From: Spirochaetota bacterium | GTDB taxonomy: Bacteria > Spirochaetota > Spirochaetia > Treponematales > Treponemataceae | Direction: 5' to 3' | Length of the DNA stretch: 54,468 bases | Assembly: GCA_023393015.1 (NCBI GenBank) | Contig: JAEWMY010000041.1 | Span: forward strand, 1 to 54,468 | Shown here: one piece after another, positions 25,003-33,674 of the stretch | Position numbering within the stretch: position 1 is the stretch's first letter | Layout of the letters: each line of letters begins with the position of its first letter | Translations under genes and position numbers: made by a program | The notes under the pieces: model-generated | Told to the model about the DNA's origin: nothing | What the model saw: only the letters and a program-made list of their open reading frames with translations | The model's database searches: none

Positions 25003-25716
25003 ATGAACGTTCATAACCTGATGGAAGAGCTGGTATACTCGGGCGTCAACGACCTTTTCGACGCCGCGAGGGATAACAAGTCTGAGTGGCTTGTCTGCGA
25101 CTGCGGACAATGCAGGCTTGATACCATCTGTTACGTTCTTAACAGGGTTCCTCCACGCTACATTAAATCGGCCCGCGGGCTCGCGCATACGCAAAACGAC
25201 GACGCGCTCGACAAGCCTCAGTTGCTCGCGGACATAAACAGAATCGCGCTCGAGGGAATGAAACAGGTCCTGTCTTCCAGGCGCCCTCATTCGCAAGAGG
25301 GCACGGATCTTCCTACCGGGCCGGTATTCAACTTCCCGACCCTCGTCGGAAGGATTCTCGACGGACAGACGTTCGAGCCGGTAAGGGGCCTTTCGGTACA
25401 TCTCCTGCTCGAAGGGAAGCTCGCGGAACCGATCAGTTCCTCGTGGGACAATCCGTGCGTGATCAACGAGCATACTCCGGGGACGTTTACCTTCTGGCCC
25501 AAGCCGATCGCCGCCGCTTCCGAGGGAGAGAAACGCGTGTTCTCCTTCGAGATATCGGTCGAAAGCGCGGGCTACGATCCCATCCGCTACTATTTCGAAT
25601 TGGGCGTACTGAGCGAATCCGTAATCCGCACGGCGTACACCTCGGAGCACTCGTACATACTTCCCGATTTGCATTTTTTCAGGATTGACGACGACGATTC
25701 CCCCGTACGGGAATAA
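25003..25716 (+). CDS. ComFB-domain protein
   Basis: A 237-residue protein. Residues 1-100 match the ComFB (late competence development) family: NLMEELVYSGVNDLF, CDCGQCRLDTICYVLNRVPPRY with its cysteines, then LLADINRIALEGMKQVLSSR. Family members have been reported to bind cyclic dinucleotides. The rest (about 105-237) is strand-rich with a hydrophobic middle (VRGLSVHLLLEGKLAEPI, a surface-like GTFTFWPKP) and resembles a carboxypeptidase-regulatory-like beta fold; its role is unknown. ATG at 25003 with AAGGGGAG upstream is preferred to a frame opening at 24943 inside the HD gene. Confidence 0.85.
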   Translation: MNVHNLMEELVYSGVNDLFDAARDNKSEWLVCDCGQCRLDTICYVLNRVPPRYIKSARGLAHTQNDDALDKPQLLADINRIALEGMKQVLSSRRPHSQEGTDLPTGPVFNFPTLVGRILDGQTFEPVRGLSVHLLLEGKLAEPISSSWDNPCVINEHTPGTFTFWPKPIAAASEGEKRVFSFEISVESAGYDPIRYYFELGVLSESVIRTAYTSEHSYILPDLHFFRIDDDDSPVRE

Positions 25717-25726
25717 ATGTCTCGCC

Positions 25727-25756
25727 TTGACAATACGGTCGTGTTTCCCATACAAT
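25727..25756 (+). promoter_or_regulatory. Promoter of the tRNA-Pro/tRNA-Arg pair
   Basis: TTGACA (25727-25732), 18 bp, TACAAT (25751-25756). The predicted start near 25763 lies just before the tRNA-Pro 5' end at 25767. Confidence 0.75.
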
Positions 25757-25766
25757 TCCAGAACTG

Positions 25767-25839
25767 CGGGATGTAGCCTAGTGGCTAAGGCGTCTGGTTT
25801 GGGACCAGAAGATCGGAGGTTCGACTCCTCTCATCCCGA
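25767..25839 (+). tRNA. tRNA-Pro (anticodon TGG)
   Basis: All arms fold: acceptor CGGGATG/CATCCCG, D stem GCCT/AGGC, anticodon stem TCTGG/CCAGA with loop TTTGGGA (anticodon TGG at 25800-25802), T stem GGAGG/CCTCT with TTCGACT loop, discriminator A. The 3' CCA is not encoded, so it is added after transcription. Decodes CCA and, by wobble, other proline codons. Confidence 0.97.
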
Positions 25840-25842
25840 TCC

Positions 25843-25916
25843 GGGATCGTAGCTCATCCGGATAGAGCAACTGCCTTCTAAGCAGTAGGTAGGGGGTTCG
25901 AGTCCCTCCGGTCCCG
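25843..25916 (+). tRNA. tRNA-Arg (anticodon TCT)
   Basis: Acceptor GGGATCG/CGGTCCC, D stem GCTC/GAGC, anticodon stem ACTGC/GCAGT with loop CTTCTAA (anticodon TCT at 25877-25879), T stem GGGGG/CCCTC with TTCGAGT loop, discriminator G. CCA is not encoded. It lies three bases after tRNA-Pro, so the two are probably processed from one transcript. Reads AGA/AGG arginine codons. Confidence 0.97.
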
Positions 25917-25957
25917 TATTTCGCATATACGACGCTAAAAAACAAGGCGAATACAGG

Positions 25958-25990
25958 GCGTCGCCTCCGCGAGCCCGTTTCGGAGGACGC
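25958..25990 (+). promoter_or_regulatory. Hairpin masking the Shine-Dalgarno site of the nucleoside-kinase-like gene
   Basis: GCGT (25958-25961) and CCTCCG (25964-25969) pair with CGGAGG (25981-25986) and ACGC (25987-25990): ten pairs with one two-base bulge. The paired 3' arm contains GGAGGA, the ribosome-binding site of the ATG at 25992. It could throttle translation in a temperature- or ligand-dependent way; no known riboswitch fold is recognised. Confidence 0.6.
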
Positions 25991-25991
25991 A

Positions 25992-27644
25992 ATGCCCGCG
26001 ATAACGATAGGCTTCCCTGATGAAACCACGCAAACGCTACCGTGTCCCGTTACGGGAATCCAGCTATTGGATTACTTCGGCGGCCTTTCGCGCCCGGTCG
26101 TCGCGATTCGCGTCAACAACGAGCTTTTCTCGTTGACCAGGAACATAGACGTCGGCGCCCGGGTCGAGCCAGTCACGAACGAAACGACGGAAGGCTCGAA
26201 CGTCTGCCGGAGAACGCTTTGTCTCGTGCTTGCGGCGGCGGCGAGAAAGCTCTACCCGAAGCTCCGCCTTCTCGTGGGCCACAGCCTGGGATACGGCTAT
26301 TACTATACCCTCGAGGCGGGTGGTAACAGCCACACGATAGACCTCCCGGCCCTCGAGCGTGAAATGCGCGCGATAGTTTCCAGCGACCATCCGATCGCGA
26401 CGCGATACGTCTCGTACGAAGAGGCGCTTGACATGTTCTCGGACTCGAATCAACCGGACACCTGGCGACTCATCAAGCAGACAAGCAAGCCGCGCATACT
26501 CGTGAATACGCTCGACGGGTACTCGGATCTGTATTTCCAGCCCCTTCTCGCCAGCACCGGAATGCTTACCGTATTCGAGCTCAGGCCCTTCGGGGAAGGA
26601 TTCCTACTCAGGTTCCCTCCGACCGCCCATCCCGACCGACTGAGCGATTTCGAGGACATTCCGCAATTATTCTCGATATTGAGTCAGTCAAAAAAATGGG
26701 GAAAGATGATCGGGGTGTCTTCCGTCGGTCAGCTCAACGAACTCGTCGAGCAAAGACGCGTCAAGGACTTCGTCGAAATAACCGAAACGCTCCAGAACAA
26801 GAAAATCGCCGAAATCGCTGACAGGATATCGGAGCGAAAGACGGTCAAGGTCGTGTTGATCGCGGGGCCTTCGAGCTCCGGAAAGACGACAACGTCCAAA
26901 AAACTCTCCATGCAGCTTCGCGTACTCGGGTACGAACCGCTTCTCATCAGCCTCGACGACTATTACCGCGGCAAGGACAATACCCCGCTCGACGAGGACG
27001 GAAACCCGGACTTCGAGTGCCTGGAGGCCCTGGACGTCCCACTGCTCAACGAGAAACTCGTCGAGCTCTTCGCGGGCGGGAGCGTCGAGCTACCGACCTT
27101 CGACTTCAAGACAAACGCGAGAAGATACAGCGGGAAGAAAACGACGCTCAACGAGCGGAGCATCCTCATACTCGAGGGAATTCACGGGCTGAACGACAGG
27201 CTAACGCCGCGGGTTCCTCCGGAGTTCAAGTTCAAGATATACCTTTCGGCCCTGACACAGCTCAACCTCGACGACCATAACAGGATTCCGACGTCAGACA
27301 ACCGTCTCATACGCAGGATCGTGCGCGACGCGCAGTTTCGCGGCAAGGGAGCGGCGGGCACGATCGGAATGTGGGCGAGCGTGCAACGGGGCGAACGCCT
27401 CCACATCTTCCCGTTTCAGGACAAGGCCGACGTCATGTTCAACACCGCGCTCGATTACGAGCTTTCGGCGCTCAAGGTATACGCCGAGCCCCTGCTTCGC
27501 GCTGTAAAACCGAACGAACGCGAGTACAGCGAGGCGTCGCGGCTTCTCATGTTCCTGAACAATTTTTCACCGATCCCCTCTTCGTACGTACCCGGGCAAT
27601 CGATCATTCGCGAGTTTATCGGGGACAGCGACTTCAAGTACTGA
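25992..27644 (+). CDS. TGS-domain uridine kinase-like protein
   Basis: A 550-residue fusion. Residues 1-60 resemble a TGS domain. The following region to about 240 resembles the second additional domain of threonyl-tRNA synthetase (GHSLGYGYYYTL). Residues 285-550 form a P-loop nucleoside kinase like uridine kinase (GPSSSGKTTTSKKL at about 296, a SLDDYYRG segment, ILEGIHGLND, and an RIVRDAQFRGKGAAGTI lid). This architecture is known in spirochaetes, clostridia and Thermotogales. The kinase part suggests phosphorylation of a nucleoside, but whether the N-terminus binds RNA is unknown. It lies directly after the tRNA pair and its ribosome site sits in a hairpin. Confidence 0.88.
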   Translation: MPAITIGFPDETTQTLPCPVTGIQLLDYFGGLSRPVVAIRVNNELFSLTRNIDVGARVEPVTNETTEGSNVCRRTLCLVLAAAARKLYPKLRLLVGHSLGYGYYYTLEAGGNSHTIDLPALEREMRAIVSSDHPIATRYVSYEEALDMFSDSNQPDTWRLIKQTSKPRILVNTLDGYSDLYFQPLLASTGMLTVFELRPFGEGFLLRFPPTAHPDRLSDFEDIPQLFSILSQSKKWGKMIGVSSVGQLNELVEQRRVKDFVEITETLQNKKIAEIADRISERKTVKVVLIAGPSSSGKTTTSKKLSMQLRVLGYEPLLISLDDYYRGKDNTPLDEDGNPDFECLEALDVPLLNEKLVELFAGGSVELPTFDFKTNARRYSGKKTTLNERSILILEGIHGLNDRLTPRVPPEFKFKIYLSALTQLNLDDHNRIPTSDNRLIRRIVRDAQFRGKGAAGTIGMWASVQRGERLHIFPFQDKADVMFNTALDYELSALKVYAEPLLRAVKPNEREYSEASRLLMFLNNFSPIPSSYVPGQSIIREFIGDSDFKY

Positions 27645-27692
27645 CGGTGCCGCTCGGTGGAAATTCCGGTGAGAGCTTCCCTGACGAACGCG

Positions 27693-28124
27693 TTATCCGT
27701 CGGATCGATCGCGAGTATTCGATATATCGTCCAGCGTCTCCGCCTCGTCGCGCGCTCTTTCCGTCTTCCATACGGACACCTTTTTCTCGCGCAACTTCGT
27801 AAGCACGCGTCTTTCCTTTGTCGCCTCCACGTACTCGGCGCGTTTGCGCTCGACAACCAGCTCCGCGGCCGCCAGTTCCTCGAGTCTCCGCTCTTTATCC
27901 GCGTCCAGCCGCTGTATATACCGCTCAATTGCAATTAACTCGCCCATCGACGCGGAAGGTGAACGTTCGCGCGAGGACGTCACGCGTTTTTGCGCTATTT
28001 CCTGCAGCTTAAGCGATATGCGTTCTCTCTCGGACACGGCCTTGCCCAGGGCGAACTCGGCTTCTTTCTCCCTGAAGGCGCGGAGATCAAGGATCCTCTC
28101 GAGGGAAAAAGAAAAGCGTTTCAT
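27693..28124 (-). CDS. fliJ: Flagellar export protein FliJ
   Basis: A 143-residue, almost wholly helical protein with a coiled coil through most of its length. The N-terminus KRFSFSLERILDLRAFREKEAE matches FliJ (FxLxxvLxlRxxxE...A). It is the last gene of the flagellar cluster, after fliI; in the export apparatus FliJ sits in the FliI hexamer and promotes export driven by proton-motive force. The stop converges on the nucleoside-kinase-like gene; no terminator is obvious between them. Confidence 0.88.
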   Translation of the reverse strand: MKRFSFSLERILDLRAFREKEAEFALGKAVSERERISLKLQEIAQKRVTSSRERSPSASMGELIAIERYIQRLDADKERRLEELAAAELVVERKRAEYVEATKERRVLTKLREKKVSVWKTERARDEAETLDDISNTRDRSDG

Positions 28125-28133
28125 GCCGTTTCG

Positions 28134-29552
28134 TTATTCCTGCCACTCGCTCTGTTCGAACGCCTCTGGCGATTCGCTCGCGCGCGCGTATTTCGCCCTC
28201 GCGCCCGTACCGTGAAAGGAAGATTCCTCGGCGGGTATCTCCATGCCGGTCACCGCGGACATGAGCTTGAGCGTATCCGCTATCGGTGCCGGATCCGCAA
28301 CGTCCTGACACAGGAAGGATTCGATCCTGTCGTGGTGGGCGATCGCTTCGTCTATCGAAGGATTCGTTCCCTTCTGGTACGCTCCCACGTTTATCATGTC
28401 CTCGGACTCGTCGTAAACCGCCATCATGCGCCGTATGTAGCCGGCGGCTTTCCTGGTTACCGCGCCTGAAACTCGGTTCGCGAGCCGCGATACGCTCGCG
28501 AGCACGTCGATCGAGGGATAATGATAGCGCTGGGCGAGCTTGCGGCTCAGTATAACGTGACCGTCGAGTATTCCGCGCACCGTGTCGGAAATCGGCTCGT
28601 CCATATCGTCACCGTCGACTAGAACGGTATAAAAGCCCGTAATGCTTCCCTTGTCCGACGTACCGCTTCTCTCCAGCAGTTTCGGAAGGGTTTCGAACAC
28701 GCTCGGCGTATAGCCTCTCGTGGCCGGGGGCTCTCCGATCGCGAGCCCGATCTCGCGCTGGGCCTTGGCGAAACGCGTTACCGAGTCGAACATGAGCATG
28801 ACGTCCTTTCCCTGGTCACGGAAATACTCCGCGACGGCGGTGGCGACGTACGCGCCGCGTATGCGCGCGAGCGGCGACTGATCGGAGGTCGCCATGACGA
28901 CGACAGACCTTTTGAGCCCTTCGGGGCCGAGGTCGTTCTTTATGAAGTCGACGACCTCCCGTCCGCGTTCGCCGATGAGGGCGATGACGTTGACGTCGGC
29001 GTTCGTGTTGCGCGAAATCATACCGAGCAGGGTCGACTTTCCGACGCCCGAGCCCGCGAAAATGCCGAGTCGTTGCCCGCGCCCGACGGCGAGCAAGCCG
29101 TCGATCGCACGTACACCCGTGACGATACGGTCCTCGATCGTCTTTCGCTTCATCGGATCGGGAGGCGTCGCCACGGCGGGATAATGCGTGGACGAAATGA
29201 TTTCTTCGCGGCCGTCGGCCGCCTTTCCCATTCCGTCAAGCACGCGGCCGAGGAGCATGTCGCCGACGGGAACCGAAAGAATCGAGCCGGAGGCGATTAC
29301 CATGCACCCGATCTCGATTCCGTTCACGTCGCCGAAACTCATGAGCTGTACCGTCGTGCCGGCGAGGCCGACGACCTCGGCGAAAACGGGATCGTTGCCG
29401 CGCGACAGGAGTATCTGGCATATCTCGCCGACGACGGCCTGGGGCCCATGGCTTTCGATCAGCATTCCCTTTACGCGCGTCACGACCCCGGTGTATTTGA
29501 TGGGATCAGTCTCGTCGACCGCGGTCCGGTACTTCTCGAATATGTCGATCAT
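28134..29552 (-). CDS. fliI: Flagellum-specific export ATPase FliI
   Basis: A 472-residue ATPase of the F1-beta-like type III export family, which docks substrates for flagellar export at the cytoplasmic face. Walker A GIFAGSGVGKSTLLGMI, Walker B DVMLMFDSVTRFA and the family segment GRVLDGMGKA are present. A typical catalytic Glu/Arg region follows. Length is normal. It lies five bases downstream of fliH and is flanked by fliJ. Confidence 0.97.
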   Translation of the reverse strand: MIDIFEKYRTAVDETDPIKYTGVVTRVKGMLIESHGPQAVVGEICQILLSRGNDPVFAEVVGLAGTTVQLMSFGDVNGIEIGCMVIASGSILSVPVGDMLLGRVLDGMGKAADGREEIISSTHYPAVATPPDPMKRKTIEDRIVTGVRAIDGLLAVGRGQRLGIFAGSGVGKSTLLGMISRNTNADVNVIALIGERGREVVDFIKNDLGPEGLKRSVVVMATSDQSPLARIRGAYVATAVAEYFRDQGKDVMLMFDSVTRFAKAQREIGLAIGEPPATRGYTPSVFETLPKLLERSGTSDKGSITGFYTVLVDGDDMDEPISDTVRGILDGHVILSRKLAQRYHYPSIDVLASVSRLANRVSGAVTRKAAGYIRRMMAVYDESEDMINVGAYQKGTNPSIDEAIAHHDRIESFLCQDVADPAPIADTLKLMSAVTGMEIPAEESSFHGTGARAKYARASESPEAFEQSEWQE

Positions 29553-29556
29553 CGCC

Positions 29557-30492
29557 TCAATCCTGCGCTACGGGGTTCGCGGTCTTGATTCTTGTCCTTA
29601 TGGGGGATACTTCGAGAATCCTCTGCTCGATCTCGTTAAGCTGGCTTACGATCTTCGCGTCGATGGCGCCGAAGTCGGTTTCGATGACGCATCCGCCGCG
29701 GTCGACGGTTGAGTCCTCGACGACGGTTATGTTCTTGATGTTCTCCGCGGCCGAAAGGAAATCCTTGATATGCTGAGTCGTCATCGCGACGTCGTTGAGG
29801 TTCACGCGGATGATAACCTCGCCCCGTCCCTTTACCTTGCGGAGCGCCTGTACGACGTTCGACACGACTACGTTCCTCTGATTTTCCGATATGACCTTGA
29901 CGATCTTACGGGTCATGAGCAACACGAGATCGACGATCTGCTGTTCGGTTTCGGCGAGAATCTCCTGCCGCTTGTCCATTGTTCGCTCGATTATGGTATG
30001 CAGGCGGTCGGTAAGGCGCTGGGCCTCGAGGTTACCCTCGCGGAAACCAGCCTCCTGTCCCTTTCTGAACCCCTCGTCGTAGCCTTCCTTCAACTGCGCG
30101 TCGGCGCGCGAGCGCGCTTCGGACGCGATCTGTTCGGCTTCCCGTTTCGCGTTTTCCAGTATCCCGGCGGCCTCGTCCTCGGCTTGCTGCCGCAAGACCT
30201 GGGCCTGGTCAGTCTTCCGTTTTACTTCATCGAAAGCGACGCGTTCCGCGTCCTTTATGATCTTGTCCGCGTCTTCGCGCGAACGCGAAAGCATTTCGTC
30301 ACGCTCTGTCTCCCACTGTCGTTGCCAACTTTCGGCCTCGCGCCTGAGATCGTCCACGGTAGGGCCTTCGTACGCCGGCTCCTCGACAACCTCGACGACC
30401 GGCGCCTCCTCGACGAATTTCTTCGAGAGTTGCAGCAATACCTGGTCATCGCTTCGCTTGATCTCGTTCGGCCTAAATACTGTTTTTGCCAT
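29557..30492 (-). CDS. fliH: Flagellar assembly protein FliH
   Basis: A 311-residue protein that regulates the FliI ATPase and tethers it at the export gate. The middle is a long charged coiled coil (about 70-165) containing the family's GYDEGFRKGQEAGFREG glycine repeat. The C-terminal domain (ILAETEQQIVDLVLLMTRKIVK onward) matches FliH/HrpE/VirB-like stator-type peripheral subunits. The N-terminal 60 residues are variable. It lies between fliG and fliI. Confidence 0.93.
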   Translation of the reverse strand: MAKTVFRPNEIKRSDDQVLLQLSKKFVEEAPVVEVVEEPAYEGPTVDDLRREAESWQRQWETERDEMLSRSREDADKIIKDAERVAFDEVKRKTDQAQVLRQQAEDEAAGILENAKREAEQIASEARSRADAQLKEGYDEGFRKGQEAGFREGNLEAQRLTDRLHTIIERTMDKRQEILAETEQQIVDLVLLMTRKIVKVISENQRNVVVSNVVQALRKVKGRGEVIIRVNLNDVAMTTQHIKDFLSAAENIKNITVVEDSTVDRGGCVIETDFGAIDAKIVSQLNEIEQRILEVSPIRTRIKTANPVAQD

Positions 30493-30505
30493 CGGTTACC
30501 CTCTG

Positions 30506-31573
30506 TCAGACGACGAGTTCGTCCTCGCCGGAACGCGCGATGACGATTTCGCCCGTGTCCTCGAGATGCCTGATTATCGACACGATCTTTTGCTGGGCCT
30601 CTTCCACGTCCTTGAGGCGCACGGGACCCATGTATTCCATGTCTTCCTTGAGCATGCCCGCGGCGCGCTTCGACATGTTCCGGAAAATCTTGTCCTGTAC
30701 TTCGGTGTCGACGGCCTTGAGCGCCTTCGCGAGCTCCTGTGTGTCGACCTCCCGAAGGACTTTCTGGATGGCGCGGTCGTCGAGCATGACGATGTCTTCG
30801 AAGACGAACATGCGCTTCTTGATTTCCTCGGCCAAATCCGGATCCTCGTCTTCGAGCGCCTCGATGATCGATTTCTCGGAGGAGCGGTCGACGAGGTTGA
30901 GGATCTCGACGATGCTTTCGACGCCGCCCGCCGCGGTGTAGTCCTCGCTCGAAAGGGTCGAAAGCTTCTTCTCTAGAACGCGTTCCACCTCGCGAAGGAC
31001 GTCGGGCGAGGTTCGGTCCATCGTGGCGATCCGCCGCGCTACCTCGCTTTGAATCTCGTCCGGAAGATTTTGCAAAATGATAGAGGCCTTCGCGGGTTCG
31101 AGGTACGCGAGGATGAGCGCGATCGTCTGCGGGTGTTCCTGCTGAATGAAGTTAAGAAGGTGCGCGGGATCGGTACGCCTGATGAAGTCGAAGGGGCGTA
31201 CCTGAAGCGAACTCGTGAGCCTGTTGATGATGTCGATGGCCTTCTGGCTTCCGACGGATTTTTCCAGAAGCTCGCGGGCGTAGTCTATACCGCCGGTCGT
31301 GATGAAATTCTGGGCCATCATGAGGTCCTGGAATTCCTGGAGTATCGCGTCCTTGAACTCCGGCTCTACCGTTTCGAGACGCGCTATCTCGAAGGTAAGC
31401 GTCTCTATCTCGTCCTCGCGGAGATGCTTGAAAATCTCGGCGGATATCTCCGAGCCGAGAGAAACGAGGAAAATCGCGGCCTTTTGCCGGCCGGTCAACG
31501 ACTTGACGTCCTTGGCTTTCTTTGACGAAGACGAGGACGTTTTATCCTTCGGCGAACTTGCTGCGGGTGCCAT
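30506..31573 (-). CDS. fliG: Flagellar motor switch protein FliG
   Basis: The rotor protein that couples the stator to the switch, at the cytoplasmic face of the MS ring. The 355 residues comprise a Ser/Lys-rich 25-residue tail not needed in the core fold, then the N, middle (EHPQTIALILAYL) and C domains with the charged torque helix (RMFVFEDIVMLDDRAIQKVLREVD). Spirochaetes usually have two FliG proteins; this copy beside fliF is likely the main motor one. It sits four bases after fliF. Confidence 0.96.
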   Translation of the reverse strand: MAPAASSPKDKTSSSSSKKAKDVKSLTGRQKAAIFLVSLGSEISAEIFKHLREDEIETLTFEIARLETVEPEFKDAILQEFQDLMMAQNFITTGGIDYARELLEKSVGSQKAIDIINRLTSSLQVRPFDFIRRTDPAHLLNFIQQEHPQTIALILAYLEPAKASIILQNLPDEIQSEVARRIATMDRTSPDVLREVERVLEKKLSTLSSEDYTAAGGVESIVEILNLVDRSSEKSIIEALEDEDPDLAEEIKKRMFVFEDIVMLDDRAIQKVLREVDTQELAKALKAVDTEVQDKIFRNMSKRAAGMLKEDMEYMGPVRLKDVEEAQQKIVSIIRHLEDTGEIVIARSGEDELVV

Positions 31574-31576
31574 AGG

Positions 31577-33280
31577 TTATTCCTCCATCAGCCAGGTACG
31601 GATCAACAGGGCGACATCCTCGGGATGTTCCTTCGCCATATTGATCGCGTTTTCCTGCAATTCCAGGCGCTTGCGCTCCTCGACGGACATGGACACCTCC
31701 ATGCCCGCTTGCTCGGCCTCCCAGAGGGTTTTTTCCCGTTCCATCTGGTGTTTCCTGAGAAGCTCCTCTTCCTTGAGCCGCCTTCGCCGTTCGAGTTCCC
31801 GCGTGATCATGCGGTATATGATGAACGCGACCAAAATGACCGCGAGCGCGATAAGCGAATAGAGAATGGTCTGCTGCGTCTGCATCTTCTGCAGATACGC
31901 CGCGTCTTCCTTCTCGAATTGCGTAGTGCGGTCGAACTTGATATTGAGCACGCTTACCGAGTCGCCGCGTCCCCGATTGTATCCTACGGCGTCCTGTACG
32001 GCCTTCGCGGCGGACTGAAGTTCCTCGGGCGCTATGGGAAGGTATTCCCGTTCGATCGCCCCGTTCTTGATGATAAAGTTCCCGTTCTCGTCCCGTTTTT
32101 TCGTCCAGATACCGTCTATGTTCACCGATACCGTGCGCCGTCCCATGGAAGGGCTTACCGTCTCCGAAACGTCCCTCTGGCCCACGAGCTCGTTTTTCTT
32201 TACGATGGATTGCTCCGAGAGGCCGTAAAGGTTCGACATGTCCTTGTAGGCGGGCGCGGTTTGTCCCTCGACTCCCGCGGGACCCTCTGGATTGAAACCG
32301 GAACCTTGCCATCTGGTCGTCGAGGTTTCCGAAGAAAGCGTGACGGAAGGCACGATCTCCGAATCGTCGTACGGCGTTTCGGGATTGTCCGGTCGGATAA
32401 CCGTCGGGAGGTAGTCGCGGGTTTGAACCGACTTGTCTGACATGTCCATGTCGATCTTCAGGTTCAGGTCGCGGACGCGGTCTATGCCGTATATTTGCTG
32501 GAGGGCGTTCAGTATCTTCGCACGGTACTGCGCCTCGAGCTGGGCGATGAGTTTCTGCTCTTTCTCGATTCTTGTCAGCCGATCCCATTCGCGCATGCCC
32601 TCGAAGTCGTTGAGCACGTTTCCGGAACTGTCGGCTATCGTGATATTCGCGTCGGAAAGCCCCTCGACCGCGAATTTCAGGAGCTTTTGAATGCCCTCGA
32701 CCTTTTTGCGGTCGCTGATGATGTTGCTTCCCGGTTTCGGATAGAGTACGACGCTCGCGGTAACCTCGTTCTGATCCTCGGTAAAAAGCGTCTGTTCCGG
32801 CATCGTGACGACCACGCTCGCGTCGTCGATATCGTCAAGGGCCTTGATATGCTGGCGGACTTCCTCGATGATCGCGCGTCTCTTGTTGACGTTCCGCTCG
32901 AAGTCCGTGATGGTCCATCGCTCTACGTCGAAAATCGCCCAGGGATCGACTCCCTGCGGGATAAGGTCCTCGCGGATGAGTATCGCGCGCATGCGACGCG
33001 CGGCGGATTCGTCGGGAACCGATATGACGCCCGTGGCGCTTACCGACGTACGGACGTTTTCCTCGTTCAGACGAACGATGATTTTTTCTCTGATTGCCTC
33101 GTCGACTATCGGGGAGTCAATGAGCGGAACCATCGAGGGGGCCGCCGAAACGGAAAAAAGAACGGCGATCGCCGCGATGACGGCGAGAACCACTCCGCCC
33201 AGAATCAGCTTCTGGACCAGGGTCCATTTACCCCATAATGCAGTGACTTGAGCTATAAGCTTCTTCAGCCATTCGTTCAT
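31577..33280 (-). CDS. fliF: Flagellar MS-ring protein FliF
   Basis: A 567-residue protein that forms the membrane ring and houses the export gate. Two membrane helices are visible (about 24-46 and 455-475), enclosing the periplasmic ring-building domains, which include a PEQTLFTEDQNEVTASVVLY segment of the RBM type. The C-terminal tail (DVALLIRTWLMEE) is the FliG-binding end. The start ATG at 33280 has GGGAGGGG upstream. It has its own tandem promoter inside the flagellar cluster. Confidence 0.97.
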   Translation of the reverse strand: MNEWLKKLIAQVTALWGKWTLVQKLILGGVVLAVIAAIAVLFSVSAAPSMVPLIDSPIVDEAIREKIIVRLNEENVRTSVSATGVISVPDESAARRMRAILIREDLIPQGVDPWAIFDVERWTITDFERNVNKRRAIIEEVRQHIKALDDIDDASVVVTMPEQTLFTEDQNEVTASVVLYPKPGSNIISDRKKVEGIQKLLKFAVEGLSDANITIADSSGNVLNDFEGMREWDRLTRIEKEQKLIAQLEAQYRAKILNALQQIYGIDRVRDLNLKIDMDMSDKSVQTRDYLPTVIRPDNPETPYDDSEIVPSVTLSSETSTTRWQGSGFNPEGPAGVEGQTAPAYKDMSNLYGLSEQSIVKKNELVGQRDVSETVSPSMGRRTVSVNIDGIWTKKRDENGNFIIKNGAIEREYLPIAPEELQSAAKAVQDAVGYNRGRGDSVSVLNIKFDRTTQFEKEDAAYLQKMQTQQTILYSLIALAVILVAFIIYRMITRELERRRRLKEEELLRKHQMEREKTLWEAEQAGMEVSMSVEERKRLELQENAINMAKEHPEDVALLIRTWLMEE

Positions 33281-33335
33281 GCTCCCCTCCCGTTACAGAA
33301 CGAACCTGTCTTGTTTTAATTGCTTATGATACCAT

Positions 33336-33377
33336 ATTATAGCACGGTATTATAGCACAAAATCAACGATTTGTCGT
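33336..33377 (-). promoter_or_regulatory. Tandem extended -10 promoters before fliF
   Basis: On the minus strand TGCTATAAT occurs twice, 13 bases apart (TATAAT at 33354-33349 and 33341-33336), within a duplicated GTGCTATAATA unit. The upstream copy has ACGACA (33377-33372) at exactly 17 bp, matching four of six -35 positions. Either would give an extra transcript of fliF-G-H-I-J with a leader of about 50-65 bases, and fliE's end lies inside the promoter region. Confidence 0.6.
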
Positions 33378-33671
33378 AATTTCGTTCCAGCCCTTGATGA
33401 CACGATCGATGACCGACTGGGCAAGCTTCAGCGACAGGTTCGCCTCGGCCATCGCGATGGTTACGTCGTGAACGTCCACCGAATCCGGATCGACGATCAT
33501 CTGCTGCGCGAGGTCGGTCGTCTTCTGCTGTTTTTCGTTCATCTTGTCGAAGGCGGCGAGAAGCGTCTGCTCGAAGCTCGCGGTTTCGGGCCGCGCCGAC
33601 TGGTCGACGAGGTTATTTCCCGAAACCATGTTCGACCTGAAATTTTCTACCTGAACCGGCGTAATGCCCAT
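33363..33671 (-). CDS. fliE: Flagellar hook-basal body protein FliE
   Basis: A 102-residue protein that links the MS ring to the proximal rod. Family features: helical, with FEQTLLAAFDKMNEKQQKTT and the C-terminal DVTIAMAEANLSLKLAQSV pattern of rod-associated exported proteins, which lack a cleaved signal peptide. It follows flgC by three bases. Confidence 0.93.
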   Translation of the reverse strand: MGITPVQVENFRSNMVSGNNLVDQSARPETASFEQTLLAAFDKMNEKQQKTTDLAQQMIVDPDSVDVHDVTIAMAEANLSLKLAQSVIDRVIKGWNEITTNR

Positions 33672-33674
33672 TGA

